Shown here piece after piece: positions 7,388 to 15,386 of a stretch of 28,246 nucleotides of DNA. Both the position numbers and the translations under genes were made by a program. Where the stretch lies: assembly GCA_005788145.1 (NCBI GenBank), contig SXYY01000131.1, positions 1-28,246 on the forward strand. The letters run 5' to 3'. Numbering within the stretch: position 1 is the stretch's first letter; every line of letters starts with the position of its first letter. The DNA comes from Bacteroidota bacterium (GTDB lineage Bacteria; Bacteroidota; Bacteroidia; NS11-12g; UBA955). The notes under the pieces were generated by a model that ran no database searches, was not told the DNA's origin, and saw only the letters and a list, made by a program, of their open reading frames with translations.

Positions 7388-8259
7388 AACAACTCATCGG
7401 AACTGGCACAGCCCTGATCACACCATTCAACAGCGATTACAGCATCGATTTCGAGGCCCTAGAGCGCATTGTAGAGCAACAAATTGAGGGTGGAACAGAT
7501 TATTTCGTGATGCTTGGCACCACGGGGGAAAGCGTAACGCTATCCTCCGAAGAGAAGAGCCAAGTGATTGCCTGCATCAAAAAAGCCACAGCCGGCAGAA
7601 TCCCCTTGGTTTTGGGCGTTGGCGGCAACAACACAGCCCAAGTGGTAGATCAGTTAAAGTCGCTTGATACCGATGGCCTCACCGCCATTTTGAGTGTGTC
7701 TCCCTACTACAACAAACCCAATCAGCAAGGCATCATCCATCACTACACCCAAGTGGCCGATGCATCGCCTTTGCCCATCATTTTATACAACGTTCCGGGA
7801 AGAACTGGCAGCAACATGACTGCCGCCACCCAGTTAACGTTGGCGCAGCACCCCAACATCGTAGCCACCAAAGAGGCCAGCGGAAACATGGAGCAAGTCA
7901 TGACCATTTTGGCAAACAAACCTGCGGATTTCTTGGTAATCAGTGGCGATGACGCCCTCACTTTCCCCATGCTTGTTTGCGGTGGAAGTGGGGTCATTTC
8001 TGTCATCAACCACGCTTTCCCAAAAACCTTTTCAGGCATGGTAAGGGCTGCACTCAATGGCGATCTTTCAGCGGCGCGCAAAGCCCATGAAACAGTGCTT
8101 GAATCTGCCATTGCCATCTTTGCCGACGGCAGTCCAAGTGGCATCAAAACCATGCTCAACGAAATGAATTTGTGTGGAACATCGGTTCGACCTCCGCTAT
8201 GGCCTGTCAATGAGCAAGTGGAAGCCAATTTGCGTCGCTTAGCCCACAACGCAGTTTAA
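7384..8259 (+). CDS. dapA: 4-hydroxy-tetrahydrodipicolinate synthase DapA
   Basis: A 291-residue TIM-barrel aldolase that condenses pyruvate with aspartate semialdehyde, the first committed step to diaminopimelate and lysine. The family signatures are present: GTTGES at 45-50, Tyr135 in ILYNVPGRTG (with Arg140), and the Schiff-base Lys163 in VATKEASGN. SGDDALTFPML follows near residue 190. The length is normal. It overlaps the preceding gene by 4 nt, and ruvB begins 6 nt after its stop, so the three are likely cotranscribed. Confidence 0.97.
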   Translation: MKQLIGTGTALITPFNSDYSIDFEALERIVEQQIEGGTDYFVMLGTTGESVTLSSEEKSQVIACIKKATAGRIPLVLGVGGNNTAQVVDQLKSLDTDGLTAILSVSPYYNKPNQQGIIHHYTQVADASPLPIILYNVPGRTGSNMTAATQLTLAQHPNIVATKEASGNMEQVMTILANKPADFLVISGDDALTFPMLVCGGSGVISVINHAFPKTFSGMVRAALNGDLSAARKAHETVLESAIAIFADGSPSGIKTMLNEMNLCGTSVRPPLWPVNEQVEANLRRLAHNAV

Positions 8260-8265
8260 AACAAC

Positions 8266-9297
8266 ATGATAAACCCCAACCTCGACCCAAGCGCCAATAA
8301 CATGAGCAACGCCGACAAGGACGTTGAGAAGGTATTACGTCCAGCCGATTTCGGGGATTTTACCGGTCAGCCCAAGATTGTCGAGAACCTTAAAATTTTC
8401 GTTGAGGCGGCCAAAATGCGGGGCGAGGCCCTGGACCACATTCTGTTACACGGCCCTCCAGGTTTGGGAAAAACCACGCTAAGCCACATTGTGGCCAATG
8501 AGATGGGCAGCAACATGAAAATCACTTCAGGACCGGTATTGGAAAAACCCGGGGATTTGGCGGGACTGCTAACCAACTTGAACGAGGGCGATGTACTTTT
8601 CATTGACGAAATACACCGCTTGAGTCCCGTGGTAGAAGAGTACCTCTACTCCGCCATGGAAGATTATCGCATTGATATCATGATTGATACGGGACCAAAT
8701 GCCCGTAGTGTTCAGATTGCATTGCAACCATTCACTTTGGTTGGGGCCACTACGCGAAGCGGATTGCTCACTTCCCCATTGCGCGCCCGATTTGGAATCA
8801 ACTGTAGGCTAGAGTATTACGACGCAGCAACCCTCACCAACATCGTGGGCAGAAGCGCTCACATTTTACAATCACCGATTGTAGAGGAAGCAGCCTTTGA
8901 AATTGCAAGAAGAAGTCGTGGAACGCCACGTATAGCGAACGCTTTGTTGCGCAGAACCCGCGATTTTGCGCAGATCAAGGGCGATGGAACCATCACGCTC
9001 GACATTGCCAAGTTTGCATTGAAAGCCCTGAATGTGGATGCCAATGGCTTAGACGAGATGGACAACAAGATTTTGAGTACCATCATCGAGAAGTTCAAAG
9101 GCGGGCCGGTTGGACTAAACACCATCGCCACCGCTGTGGGTGAAGATGCCGGCACCATCGAAGAGGTGTATGAACCTTTCTTGATTCAAGAGGGATACAT
9201 TCAGCGCACTGCCAGAGGCCGCGAAGCCACCCATTTGGCCTTCAAACATTTGGGCAAGTTGGATCACCGATATCCCGGAGCCAGCACCCTTTTGTAG
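8266..9297 (+). CDS. ruvB: Holliday junction branch migration helicase RuvB
   Basis: A 343-residue AAA+ motor that drives branch migration with RuvA. It has the family beginning LRPADFGDFTGQ, Walker A GPPGLGKT at residues 63-70, Walker B DEIH at 114-117, sensor 1 GATTRSG, and the arginine-finger segment SPLRARFG. A winged-helix C-terminal domain ends with FLIQEGYIQRTARGREAT. The ATG at 8266 gives a short N-terminal extension; a second ATG at 8302 (residue 13) would give a form closer to many homologues. Neither ruvA nor ruvC is in the window. Confidence 0.97.
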   Translation: MINPNLDPSANNMSNADKDVEKVLRPADFGDFTGQPKIVENLKIFVEAAKMRGEALDHILLHGPPGLGKTTLSHIVANEMGSNMKITSGPVLEKPGDLAGLLTNLNEGDVLFIDEIHRLSPVVEEYLYSAMEDYRIDIMIDTGPNARSVQIALQPFTLVGATTRSGLLTSPLRARFGINCRLEYYDAATLTNIVGRSAHILQSPIVEEAAFEIARRSRGTPRIANALLRRTRDFAQIKGDGTITLDIAKFALKALNVDANGLDEMDNKILSTIIEKFKGGPVGLNTIATAVGEDAGTIEEVYEPFLIQEGYIQRTARGREATHLAFKHLGKLDHRYPGASTLL

Positions 9298-9540
9298 ACA
9301 CAATTTCTCGGGCATTGTTTTGGACTAGACTTGATACTGTCCGTTTGGCTAAGCGAAATCTCTGTGGCGGGGTTGTTGTGGGTCAGTCAAAATGTTACCA
9401 TTGCTGGGAAGGAACACTTTACCGCAACAATTTAAATATTGGTACATCGCCATTGGCGGAAAAGCCATCGAGCGTGCCAAAACCGACGGTGCGGAGTTAG
9501 CAGACCAACTTCTCCTTCTGTCGCGTATTTTCGCGGGGCG
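9298..9540 (+). other. 243-bp gap before queG with one weak short ORF
   Basis: This is the longest gap in the window. No terminator, tRNA or known RNA is seen. A 70-codon plus-strand frame (9392-9604) has a coding-like appearance in its first 45 residues (YWYIAIGGKAIERAKTDGAE) but then runs into queG in another frame and matches nothing I know. It may be a chance ORF, a small protein or a remnant. Confidence 0.3.
9526..9533 (+). promoter_or_regulatory. -7-like box just before queG
   Basis: TATTTTCG differs from TAnnTTTG at one position and ends 7 nt before the queG ATG. No -33 TTTG was found at the right distance, so this is weak on its own. Confidence 0.25.
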
Positions 9541-10626
9541 ATGTCTTCTGCGATTTCTGTTGAGCAACAAATCAAGCTTTGGGCCCAAGAATTGGGTTTT
9601 TTGACCTGCGGCTTTGCAAATGCGGGGAAACTTGATGCGGAAGAAGGCAATCTCAACCAATGGCTTACCCAAGGATTTCATGGCAACATGCAATACATGG
9701 AGAACCATCGGGCAATGCGACTCGACCCAACGTTGTTGGTTCCTGGATCAAAATCGGTAATCAGTTTGGCGTTTAATTACTTTCCTGAGATTAGCCAATA
9801 CAGCGAACAGGAAAACACCGCGCAAAATCCTGCATCCAATGACCAGAACGACCCTTCGCCGGATGGTTTTCAACCGTGTATCACAAATCACTTGAGTGAA
9901 AACAAACCTTTGATTGCGAAATATGCTTGGGGCGATGATTACCACCGCGTGATAAAGGACAAATTGTTCGTACTCATGGAAAGCATCAAGACCATACATC
10001 CCGGGTTTGAAGGCAGGGCCTTTGTAGACAGCGCGCCGGTGATGGAGAGGCAATGGGCGGTGAAAGCGGGACTTGGATGGATTGGCAAGAACAGTTTGTT
10101 GTTGCGCAAGGGCGTTGGCAGCTTTTTCTTTCTGGCAGAGATTATCGGCAACATCGAACTTTCCCCAGATCAACCCCAAACCGACCATTGTGGGGAGTGC
10201 ACGGCCTGTATCGATGCATGTCCAACCCAAGCCATCGTGAAGCCCCAGGTCATTGATTCAAATAAGTGCATTTCCTACCTCACGATAGAGGACAAAACAT
10301 GGCCTGCAAATTCCGAAAAGGGCTCTTTTGAAAACAAAGACAGTGTAGACCCACAGAAACCCAATACTGGGCAATGGGCCTATGGCTGTGATGTATGCCA
10401 GGATGTGTGCCCTTGGAACCGTTTTTCAACGCCACACAACGAATCCATGTTTACGCCGCGTGAAATGGTGGGTTGGTCTCATCGTGAATGGGAAGAAGCT
10501 GTGCGTGAGCCCGCGCGCATCAAACCCCAGTTAAAAAATTCACCCATGCAGCGCGCGGGCCTCAAAAAACTCGTTGATCAAATTCAATTGGCACTCAATG
10601 CCCAACCACCGGCAACACAATCGTGA
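9541..10626 (+). CDS. queG: Epoxyqueuosine reductase QueG
   Basis: A 361-residue cobalamin- and iron-sulfur-dependent enzyme that reduces epoxyqueuosine to queuosine at tRNA position 34. The core motifs are intact: IAKYAWGDDYH, a WIGKNSLLL segment, and ferredoxin-like clusters with Cys217, Cys220, Cys223 and Cys227 (CGECTACIDACP), then CDVCQDVCPWN. The ATG at 9541 is chosen; a TTG 34 codons upstream adds an Arg-rich leader unlike the family. Compared with typical QueG there is a polar insert rich in Asn, Gln, Ser and Asp around residues 80-118, between the FNYFP and IAKYAW segments. The gene follows ruvB, a neighbour pair I recall from other Flavobacteriia. Its last 32 nt overlap the tail of the opposing kinase gene. 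Confidence 0.95.
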   Translation: MSSAISVEQQIKLWAQELGFLTCGFANAGKLDAEEGNLNQWLTQGFHGNMQYMENHRAMRLDPTLLVPGSKSVISLAFNYFPEISQYSEQENTAQNPASNDQNDPSPDGFQPCITNHLSENKPLIAKYAWGDDYHRVIKDKLFVLMESIKTIHPGFEGRAFVDSAPVMERQWAVKAGLGWIGKNSLLLRKGVGSFFFLAEIIGNIELSPDQPQTDHCGECTACIDACPTQAIVKPQVIDSNKCISYLTIEDKTWPANSEKGSFENKDSVDPQKPNTGQWAYGCDVCQDVCPWNRFSTPHNESMFTPREMVGWSHREWEEAVREPARIKPQLKNSPMQRAGLKKLVDQIQLALNAQPPATQS

Positions 10627-13600
10627 AGGTGGTCCCCACCCCTTCCTTGGTCTGGTATGCAATCTCTCCACCCAACTGCTCCACAATTTTCCTTGAAATA
10701 GCCAATCCCAACCCCATTCCCGAATTTTTCGTCGAAAAATTCGGGGAGAAGATTTTGTCGCGCAGCGACTCAGGAATCCCCTTGCCATTGTCTCTAAACT
10801 CGACCATCACCCGCTTATCTTTTATGCGCAGTTCTGCCGCAATCTCACCAGTTCTGCCCTCAGGAATCGATTGGATGGCATTCTTCAAAATATTCGTAAA
10901 CACCCGTCCCAATTGCAACGGATCCGCCATCACGCGTACATCCTCTTTTTCATATCGCCAAGCAATGGGCATATCGCTTTCCTTGCCCAACAACAACACA
11001 GCATCAGAAACCACTTGAACCATATTCACCTTTTTCAATTTTGGCTCCGGCATTTTGGCAAAGGAACTAAACTCCTCGGCCATCTGCGCCAGCGAATCTA
11101 TCTGTCGGATCAACAACTCGCTGGTTTTCTGAATCTTATCCTTCAAATGTTCATCATCGCGCTGCAATGAAAACTGCAAATGCTGCAACGACAAACGCAT
11201 GGGCGTCAACGGATTCTTGATCTCGTGCGCCACCTGCTTCGCCATTTCTCGCCATGCACCCTGACGCTCACTCTCCGCCAACAAATTCAAGCTATTCTCC
11301 AACTCCACAATCATTTTGTTGTACTCTTTGACCAACAACCCAATCTCATCGTTTTTATCCCACTCCAAGGGCTGATTCCGCTCGCCAATCTTCACGGATG
11401 CCAACTGCTTCCGAATCAAATTCAACGGCAATGCAATGCGCTGAGCCACCAAGTATGCAATCACAATCATGATCGCAAACACCAATGCAAACAAATTGAT
11501 GATCGTTACGGCGTATTCAGAGATATCGCGATAAAGATCCCTTCGATTCGAAAAATAAGGCAAATTCAAATACCCCTTCACCTGTAAATCCTTGTTCAAC
11601 AATGCGGTATAAGAAGAAATGTAATCCAAATCACCCAGACTTTCATTCACAAGTGAAGTAGAGGAACCCAATGCATCCATCTTCCGATAAACACCGGGAT
11701 TCATCAACCGTCCCCGCACACTCTCCTCAATCAATCGATCATTCGTAGACACCAACAGCGTGCCATCGGCCCGGTACAAGTTAATATCCGTGTTATAATA
11801 CTCCGCCAAATCATACACCAGCCCTGTTTGGTATTTGTCATACACCGCATCAATGTTGATTTTACTGCTCAATTTCGAGGCGATTTCATGCGTTTTCTGT
11901 CGAAGTTCATCCTTCTGACTCTCGGTGTAATTTCTCACAAAATAGTTCACCGTCACAAACAACACCACCAAAAACGTGGCGAACACCATCCAAGTTACGT
12001 ACAATTGCAAACGATTTGAGATAAACAACTCGCCTTGGTTACCCATCGGCATTCTGCTTCGCAAATATTTCAATATCTTCACTTTTCTGCCGGTGATCTC
12101 ACCCATGGCAATCAAACGCTGCCGCAACCACAGCACAAAATAATAGAGCATCACCAACATGATACCACCCAATCCCAATACGGTAAACCCGGTGAGCGAC
12201 GAGATGAAATCCACTTCACTCCGCGATAGAACCACGGTGTTCTTGGCACTGTCTTTCAACACGTAATGACTCACTCCTTCTTGGGTCACAAAACCCGCCA
12301 AGGAATCAAACGCATTGGCCAACGGATAATCTTCCGAACCATAAGAGTAATTCAGGCGATTGTTGTTGTAAATGGCAAAACTATACTGGTTGTCGGAATA
12401 CAAAGGCTCCAACACGCTGCGGTTAAATAAATCACTCAAACGTCCTTCCATCGACGACAACCTTGGTGAGAGAATCACAAAAAACACCCCGTGATATCCG
12501 GCCATGCTACTCACATCGAACCGACCAATAAAACTACCCTTGAGTTTGTAGTTGTTCACCTTCACGAAATTGCCTGTCACCGGCACACAGTCTGCGCTCT
12601 TGAACAACTGTTGAATGGATGGATAATCGTAAGAATTCTCTTGGCGGTATGAGCGCCCCAATGCATTAAAATCCAAAAAATTGACTTCGAAATCGCTGAT
12701 ATATGGACCAAAATACAACTCGCGCAAACGCTTTTCAAATTCCGCTTTGGTTTCATCGGTACAGGTATAATAATCCACAATTCCTTTGTCGCGCAGCAAT
12801 TGTTTTTCGGTTTGATCCAACCGCGCTGCCGTTTCTGTATCCGTACCTTCCAACAGGTTTTGGGCCAATTGGGTTCTTGTGCGTTTTTCTTTGATGGCAC
12901 TTTCTTCTCCAAAAAGGCTACTCACCACGATACCGGCCAGAACTACGCGCAGAACTACACGGAGCCAATCTTGTCGGTTCGATAGCCACCATTCAAACCC
13001 CATCCATGCGAACACGAATCCCAACCAATAAGGGAAAAGGGCTTGCAAATCCCAATTGGTGTATACAAAAACCAACGGCGGAAGGGTATGCGCCACAGAG
13101 ATCAATCGCACAACCCAAGGCTTCTGTTTGTGCAATTCGGCCCAAGCGAAGCCATGCATCCGATAAAATATCACCCACTGTGCGGCCAGGATAATAACGG
13201 CGACAAATGAGAACAATCCCAACCGATGAAATTGCTGAAAATCGAGGTTGATTTGTCCGTCCTGTACCAAATTCACCCCGTTTCGCAACAGCCAAACAAG
13301 CACCCACAAGCTGGCTTGCATGAAGAGGTTTGCGGCGATGAAGGGACCCAATTCCCAGCGCGTTTTACCGACCCATTGCTCTAGCCATCGCACCAAACTA
13401 CTCACAAAAAACAAACCCAGTGCCGTGATGAAAATCAACTGCCCCAAAGTCCCCCCACTCCAATCGGAGTAAAACAAATCATCCGCAAAAACAGCCGTGT
13501 CTTTGAGGCCCATGAGGGTGTAATCGTGTTCAAAAAGCCAATACACCCCTAGCCAAGCTAGGGTAATGCCGAGAACCACTACGATGTGTGACTTCTCTAC

Positions 13601-14272
13601 TTTGTACAGTGTAAACATGGCCATACTCACCAACAGGCAACCGGCCAAAAACAACAAATCAAACCAAATGGGGTGCTGATAATTTTCAACCACCAAATAG
13701 AACAATTCTACATCCGGAACAATGACCGGCGTGGAATTCTCAACGGGGTTGCGCGAGATGGAATATTCAACGGGTGTGGGATCCTGAAATCCGCGGTTTT
13801 GGGTGTAGGAAACCGATTTTGCCTCAATCAGCGGCAGTAGGTACGCGAACGACTTCCCGTCTCTTCGGGCGTGATAAACCGCTACATACCAATTGCCTTG
13901 GCGCTGCAGTTCCACAGACTTTTCAAAATTGGGTGAAATCTGGTAATTCTGGGTGGACCAATAAATGGGGGTTCCAAATTCGAATACAAATAAATCGATG
14001 TTCTTTTGTTTGAGCGATTGGGTGTATTGGACATATCCCTTCCAAGAGAGATGGGTACTGTTGATCAGTAACTGCTCTTGTCGATTGATAGAATCATCCA
14101 CTGCCGCAACCCGCTTGGCAGCATCTACCATGGCCAATTCAATGGCATCGGAGCGCGACTTGAGTCCTTTTTCAGCGCCCAAATTCTGTTCGCGCACCAT
14201 GAAGACTTGGGAGACGGCGATCAAAATCGCACCCAAAAAAATCAACAAGGTATTGCGTTGAAACAGATTCAT
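10595..14272 (-). CDS. Large multi-pass membrane sensor histidine kinase
   Basis: A 1225-residue transmembrane histidine kinase. It opens with TM1 (residues 8-25) and an extracytoplasmic segment to about 200. A bundle of roughly eight hydrophobic helices (about 203-455) and a soluble region (460-715) follow. Then come two TM helices flanking a cytoplasmic stretch, a second extracytoplasmic sensor, and a last TM (about 920-943). After these lie a HAMP linker and a HisKA domain with His1016 in QVAHEIKNPLTPMRLSLQH. The HATPase domain has NILKNAIQSIPEG, DNGKGIP and GMGLGLAISRKIVE. The architecture recalls NtrY-like kinases of Bacteroidota. No response regulator lies next to it, so its partner and signal are unknown. 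Its last 32 nt overlap the 3' end of queG on the other strand. A 12-bp hairpin lies inside the ATP-binding region. Confidence 0.92.
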   Translation of the reverse strand: MNLFQRNTLLIFLGAILIAVSQVFMVREQNLGAEKGLKSRSDAIELAMVDAAKRVAAVDDSINRQEQLLINSTHLSWKGYVQYTQSLKQKNIDLFVFEFGTPIYWSTQNYQISPNFEKSVELQRQGNWYVAVYHARRDGKSFAYLLPLIEAKSVSYTQNRGFQDPTPVEYSISRNPVENSTPVIVPDVELFYLVVENYQHPIWFDLLFLAGCLLVSMAMFTLYKVEKSHIVVVLGITLAWLGVYWLFEHDYTLMGLKDTAVFADDLFYSDWSGGTLGQLIFITALGLFFVSSLVRWLEQWVGKTRWELGPFIAANLFMQASLWVLVWLLRNGVNLVQDGQINLDFQQFHRLGLFSFVAVIILAAQWVIFYRMHGFAWAELHKQKPWVVRLISVAHTLPPLVFVYTNWDLQALFPYWLGFVFAWMGFEWWLSNRQDWLRVVLRVVLAGIVVSSLFGEESAIKEKRTRTQLAQNLLEGTDTETAARLDQTEKQLLRDKGIVDYYTCTDETKAEFEKRLRELYFGPYISDFEVNFLDFNALGRSYRQENSYDYPSIQQLFKSADCVPVTGNFVKVNNYKLKGSFIGRFDVSSMAGYHGVFFVILSPRLSSMEGRLSDLFNRSVLEPLYSDNQYSFAIYNNNRLNYSYGSEDYPLANAFDSLAGFVTQEGVSHYVLKDSAKNTVVLSRSEVDFISSLTGFTVLGLGGIMLVMLYYFVLWLRQRLIAMGEITGRKVKILKYLRSRMPMGNQGELFISNRLQLYVTWMVFATFLVVLFVTVNYFVRNYTESQKDELRQKTHEIASKLSSKINIDAVYDKYQTGLVYDLAEYYNTDINLYRADGTLLVSTNDRLIEESVRGRLMNPGVYRKMDALGSSTSLVNESLGDLDYISSYTALLNKDLQVKGYLNLPYFSNRRDLYRDISEYAVTIINLFALVFAIMIVIAYLVAQRIALPLNLIRKQLASVKIGERNQPLEWDKNDEIGLLVKEYNKMIVELENSLNLLAESERQGAWREMAKQVAHEIKNPLTPMRLSLQHLQFSLQRDDEHLKDKIQKTSELLIRQIDSLAQMAEEFSSFAKMPEPKLKKVNMVQVVSDAVLLLGKESDMPIAWRYEKEDVRVMADPLQLGRVFTNILKNAIQSIPEGRTGEIAAELRIKDKRVMVEFRDNGKGIPESLRDKIFSPNFSTKNSGMGLGLAISRKIVEQLGGEIAYQTKEGVGTTFTIVLPVVGH
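10719..10745. repeat. 12-bp perfect hairpin inside the kinase gene
   Basis: CCCGAATTTTTC (10719-10730), loop GTC, GAAAAATTCGGG (10734-10745). A small neighbour hairpin follows: GTCGC, loop GCA, GCGAC (10757-10769). Both lie within codons for the ATP-binding domain; the first encodes SPNFSTKNSG. Confidence 0.85.
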
Positions 14273-14288
14273 GCGGTTCGGCTTAATT

Positions 14289-14296
14289 CAAAGATA
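14289..14296 (-). promoter_or_regulatory. -7 box of the histidine kinase promoter
   Basis: Read on the minus strand this is TATCTTTG, an exact TAnnTTTG match, ending 16 nt before the kinase ATG. No clear TTTG is found at -33. A 6-bp hairpin, TCCATC-CAC-GATGGA (14303-14317), lies just upstream and could be an operator or the end of nothing more than chance. Confidence 0.5.
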
Positions 14297-14322
14297 ACCC
14301 TTTCCATCCACGATGGAGACAT

Positions 14323-15297
14323 TTAAAGGTATCGGTTTGGTTGCAGATAGGTTTGCACATAATCGCCCACCGCTACCTCCAATGGTGTAAACGGAAGCGT
14401 ATAACCAGCCTCAACCAATCGATTCACGTTGGCTTGGGTATGGTATTGATATCGATCGCGAATATCCATGGGCATATCCACGAATTGCACATCTAGCGGC
14501 TTTTCCATTGCCGAAAAAACCGCCTTTGCCAAATCCAAAAAAGTTCTGCACTCCCCCGTTCCAAGGTTATACAGCCCACTGTTTTTTCGATGAACAAAGA
14601 AATGAGTCAACACCGAAAGTACATCTCTCACATAGATAAAATCGCGTTCCTGTGCCCCATCAGCAAAATCATTGCGATGACTGCGAAAGAGCGATACGCT
14701 GCCCGATTCCCTGATTTGGTTGAAAGCATGAAAAACAACGGAAGCCATGCGGTCTTTGTGGTACTCGTTCGGACCGAAAACGTTGAAAAATTTGAACCCA
14801 GACCAGAATGGCGGTGTATTGTCGGCCAACACCTGTTCCATCACCCACAAATCGAAACGATGCTTGCTATTGCCATACGGATTCAGGGGCTGTAATGTGC
14901 TCAATGAATCTGGCGAATCCGAAAATCCTTGACTGCCATCGCCATAGGTGGCAGCAGAAGATGCATAAATCAGTGGAATACTGTGTTCAACGCAGACGTT
15001 CCAGATGGCTTGCGAATAATCCACATTCAACGACTGAAGGACTTGCTCGTCGAGCTCATTGGTTTTGGTCCGCGCACCAATGTGAAAAATGAACTGCACT
15101 TTTGATGCATGTTGGGGTAACCAGTTGAGAAAAACGCTGCGTTCGATGCGCTGAAATAGCGATTTCCCCGCCAGGTTCGGCGCTTTCTCTGGATGGGAAA
15201 AATCATCCACTGCAACCAACTCTCCGTAGCCTAACTGCTGCAGGTGACCCAACAAGGCCGAGCCAATAAATCCTGCCGCTCCAGTTACGATGATCAT
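14323..15297 (-). CDS. hldD: ADP-L-glycero-D-manno-heptose 6-epimerase
   Basis: A 324-residue extended short-chain dehydrogenase. It epimerises ADP-D-glycero-heptose to the L-glycero form for the inner core of lipopolysaccharide, in the cytoplasm. The NAD(P)-binding GAAGFIG lies at residues 6-12, the catalytic pair is Tyr141 and Lys145 in NPYGNSKHRFD, and Ser113/Ser114 sit in IYASSAATYG. The diagnostic HldD segment FNVFGPNEYHKDRMASVVFH is present, which separates it from UDP-galactose epimerases. The length is normal. It lies between the kinase and the divergent symporter; other heptose genes are not in view. The stop is followed by a 50-bp gap to the kinase promoter. Confidence 0.93.
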   Translation of the reverse strand: MIIVTGAAGFIGSALLGHLQQLGYGELVAVDDFSHPEKAPNLAGKSLFQRIERSVFLNWLPQHASKVQFIFHIGARTKTNELDEQVLQSLNVDYSQAIWNVCVEHSIPLIYASSAATYGDGSQGFSDSPDSLSTLQPLNPYGNSKHRFDLWVMEQVLADNTPPFWSGFKFFNVFGPNEYHKDRMASVVFHAFNQIRESGSVSLFRSHRNDFADGAQERDFIYVRDVLSVLTHFFVHRKNSGLYNLGTGECRTFLDLAKAVFSAMEKPLDVQFVDMPMDIRDRYQYHTQANVNRLVEAGYTLPFTPLEVAVGDYVQTYLQPNRYL

Positions 15298-15302
15298 TGT
15301 AG

Positions 15303-15332
15303 CAAACCTACAACGATTTTTTCACCTGTGAA
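15303..15332 (-). promoter_or_regulatory. hldD promoter, apparently leaderless
   Basis: On the minus strand TAGGTTTG (15303-15310) is an exact TAnnTTTG match. A TTTC lies 19 nt further upstream at the -33 position. The box ends only 5 nt before the ATG at 15297, so transcription would start at or next to the start codon. Confidence 0.5.
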
Positions 15333-15370
15333 ACCCCCACTGTGCATTCCATTCTCCCAATGGATTGCCG

Positions 15371-15378
15371 TATAATTG
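15371..15378 (+). promoter_or_regulatory. -7-like box before the symporter gene
   Basis: TATAATTG differs from TAnnTTTG at one position and ends 8 nt before the preferred ATG at 15387. No good -33 box was found. A 6-bp hairpin, TCCATT-CTCCC-AATGGA, lies just upstream. Confidence 0.25.
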
Positions 15379-15386
15379 CAGTAGCA

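Noticed and set aside
9439..9540. Upstream TTG start for queG
   Set aside because: The added 34 residues are Arg-rich and unlike QueG N-termini; the ATG at 9541 fits the family.
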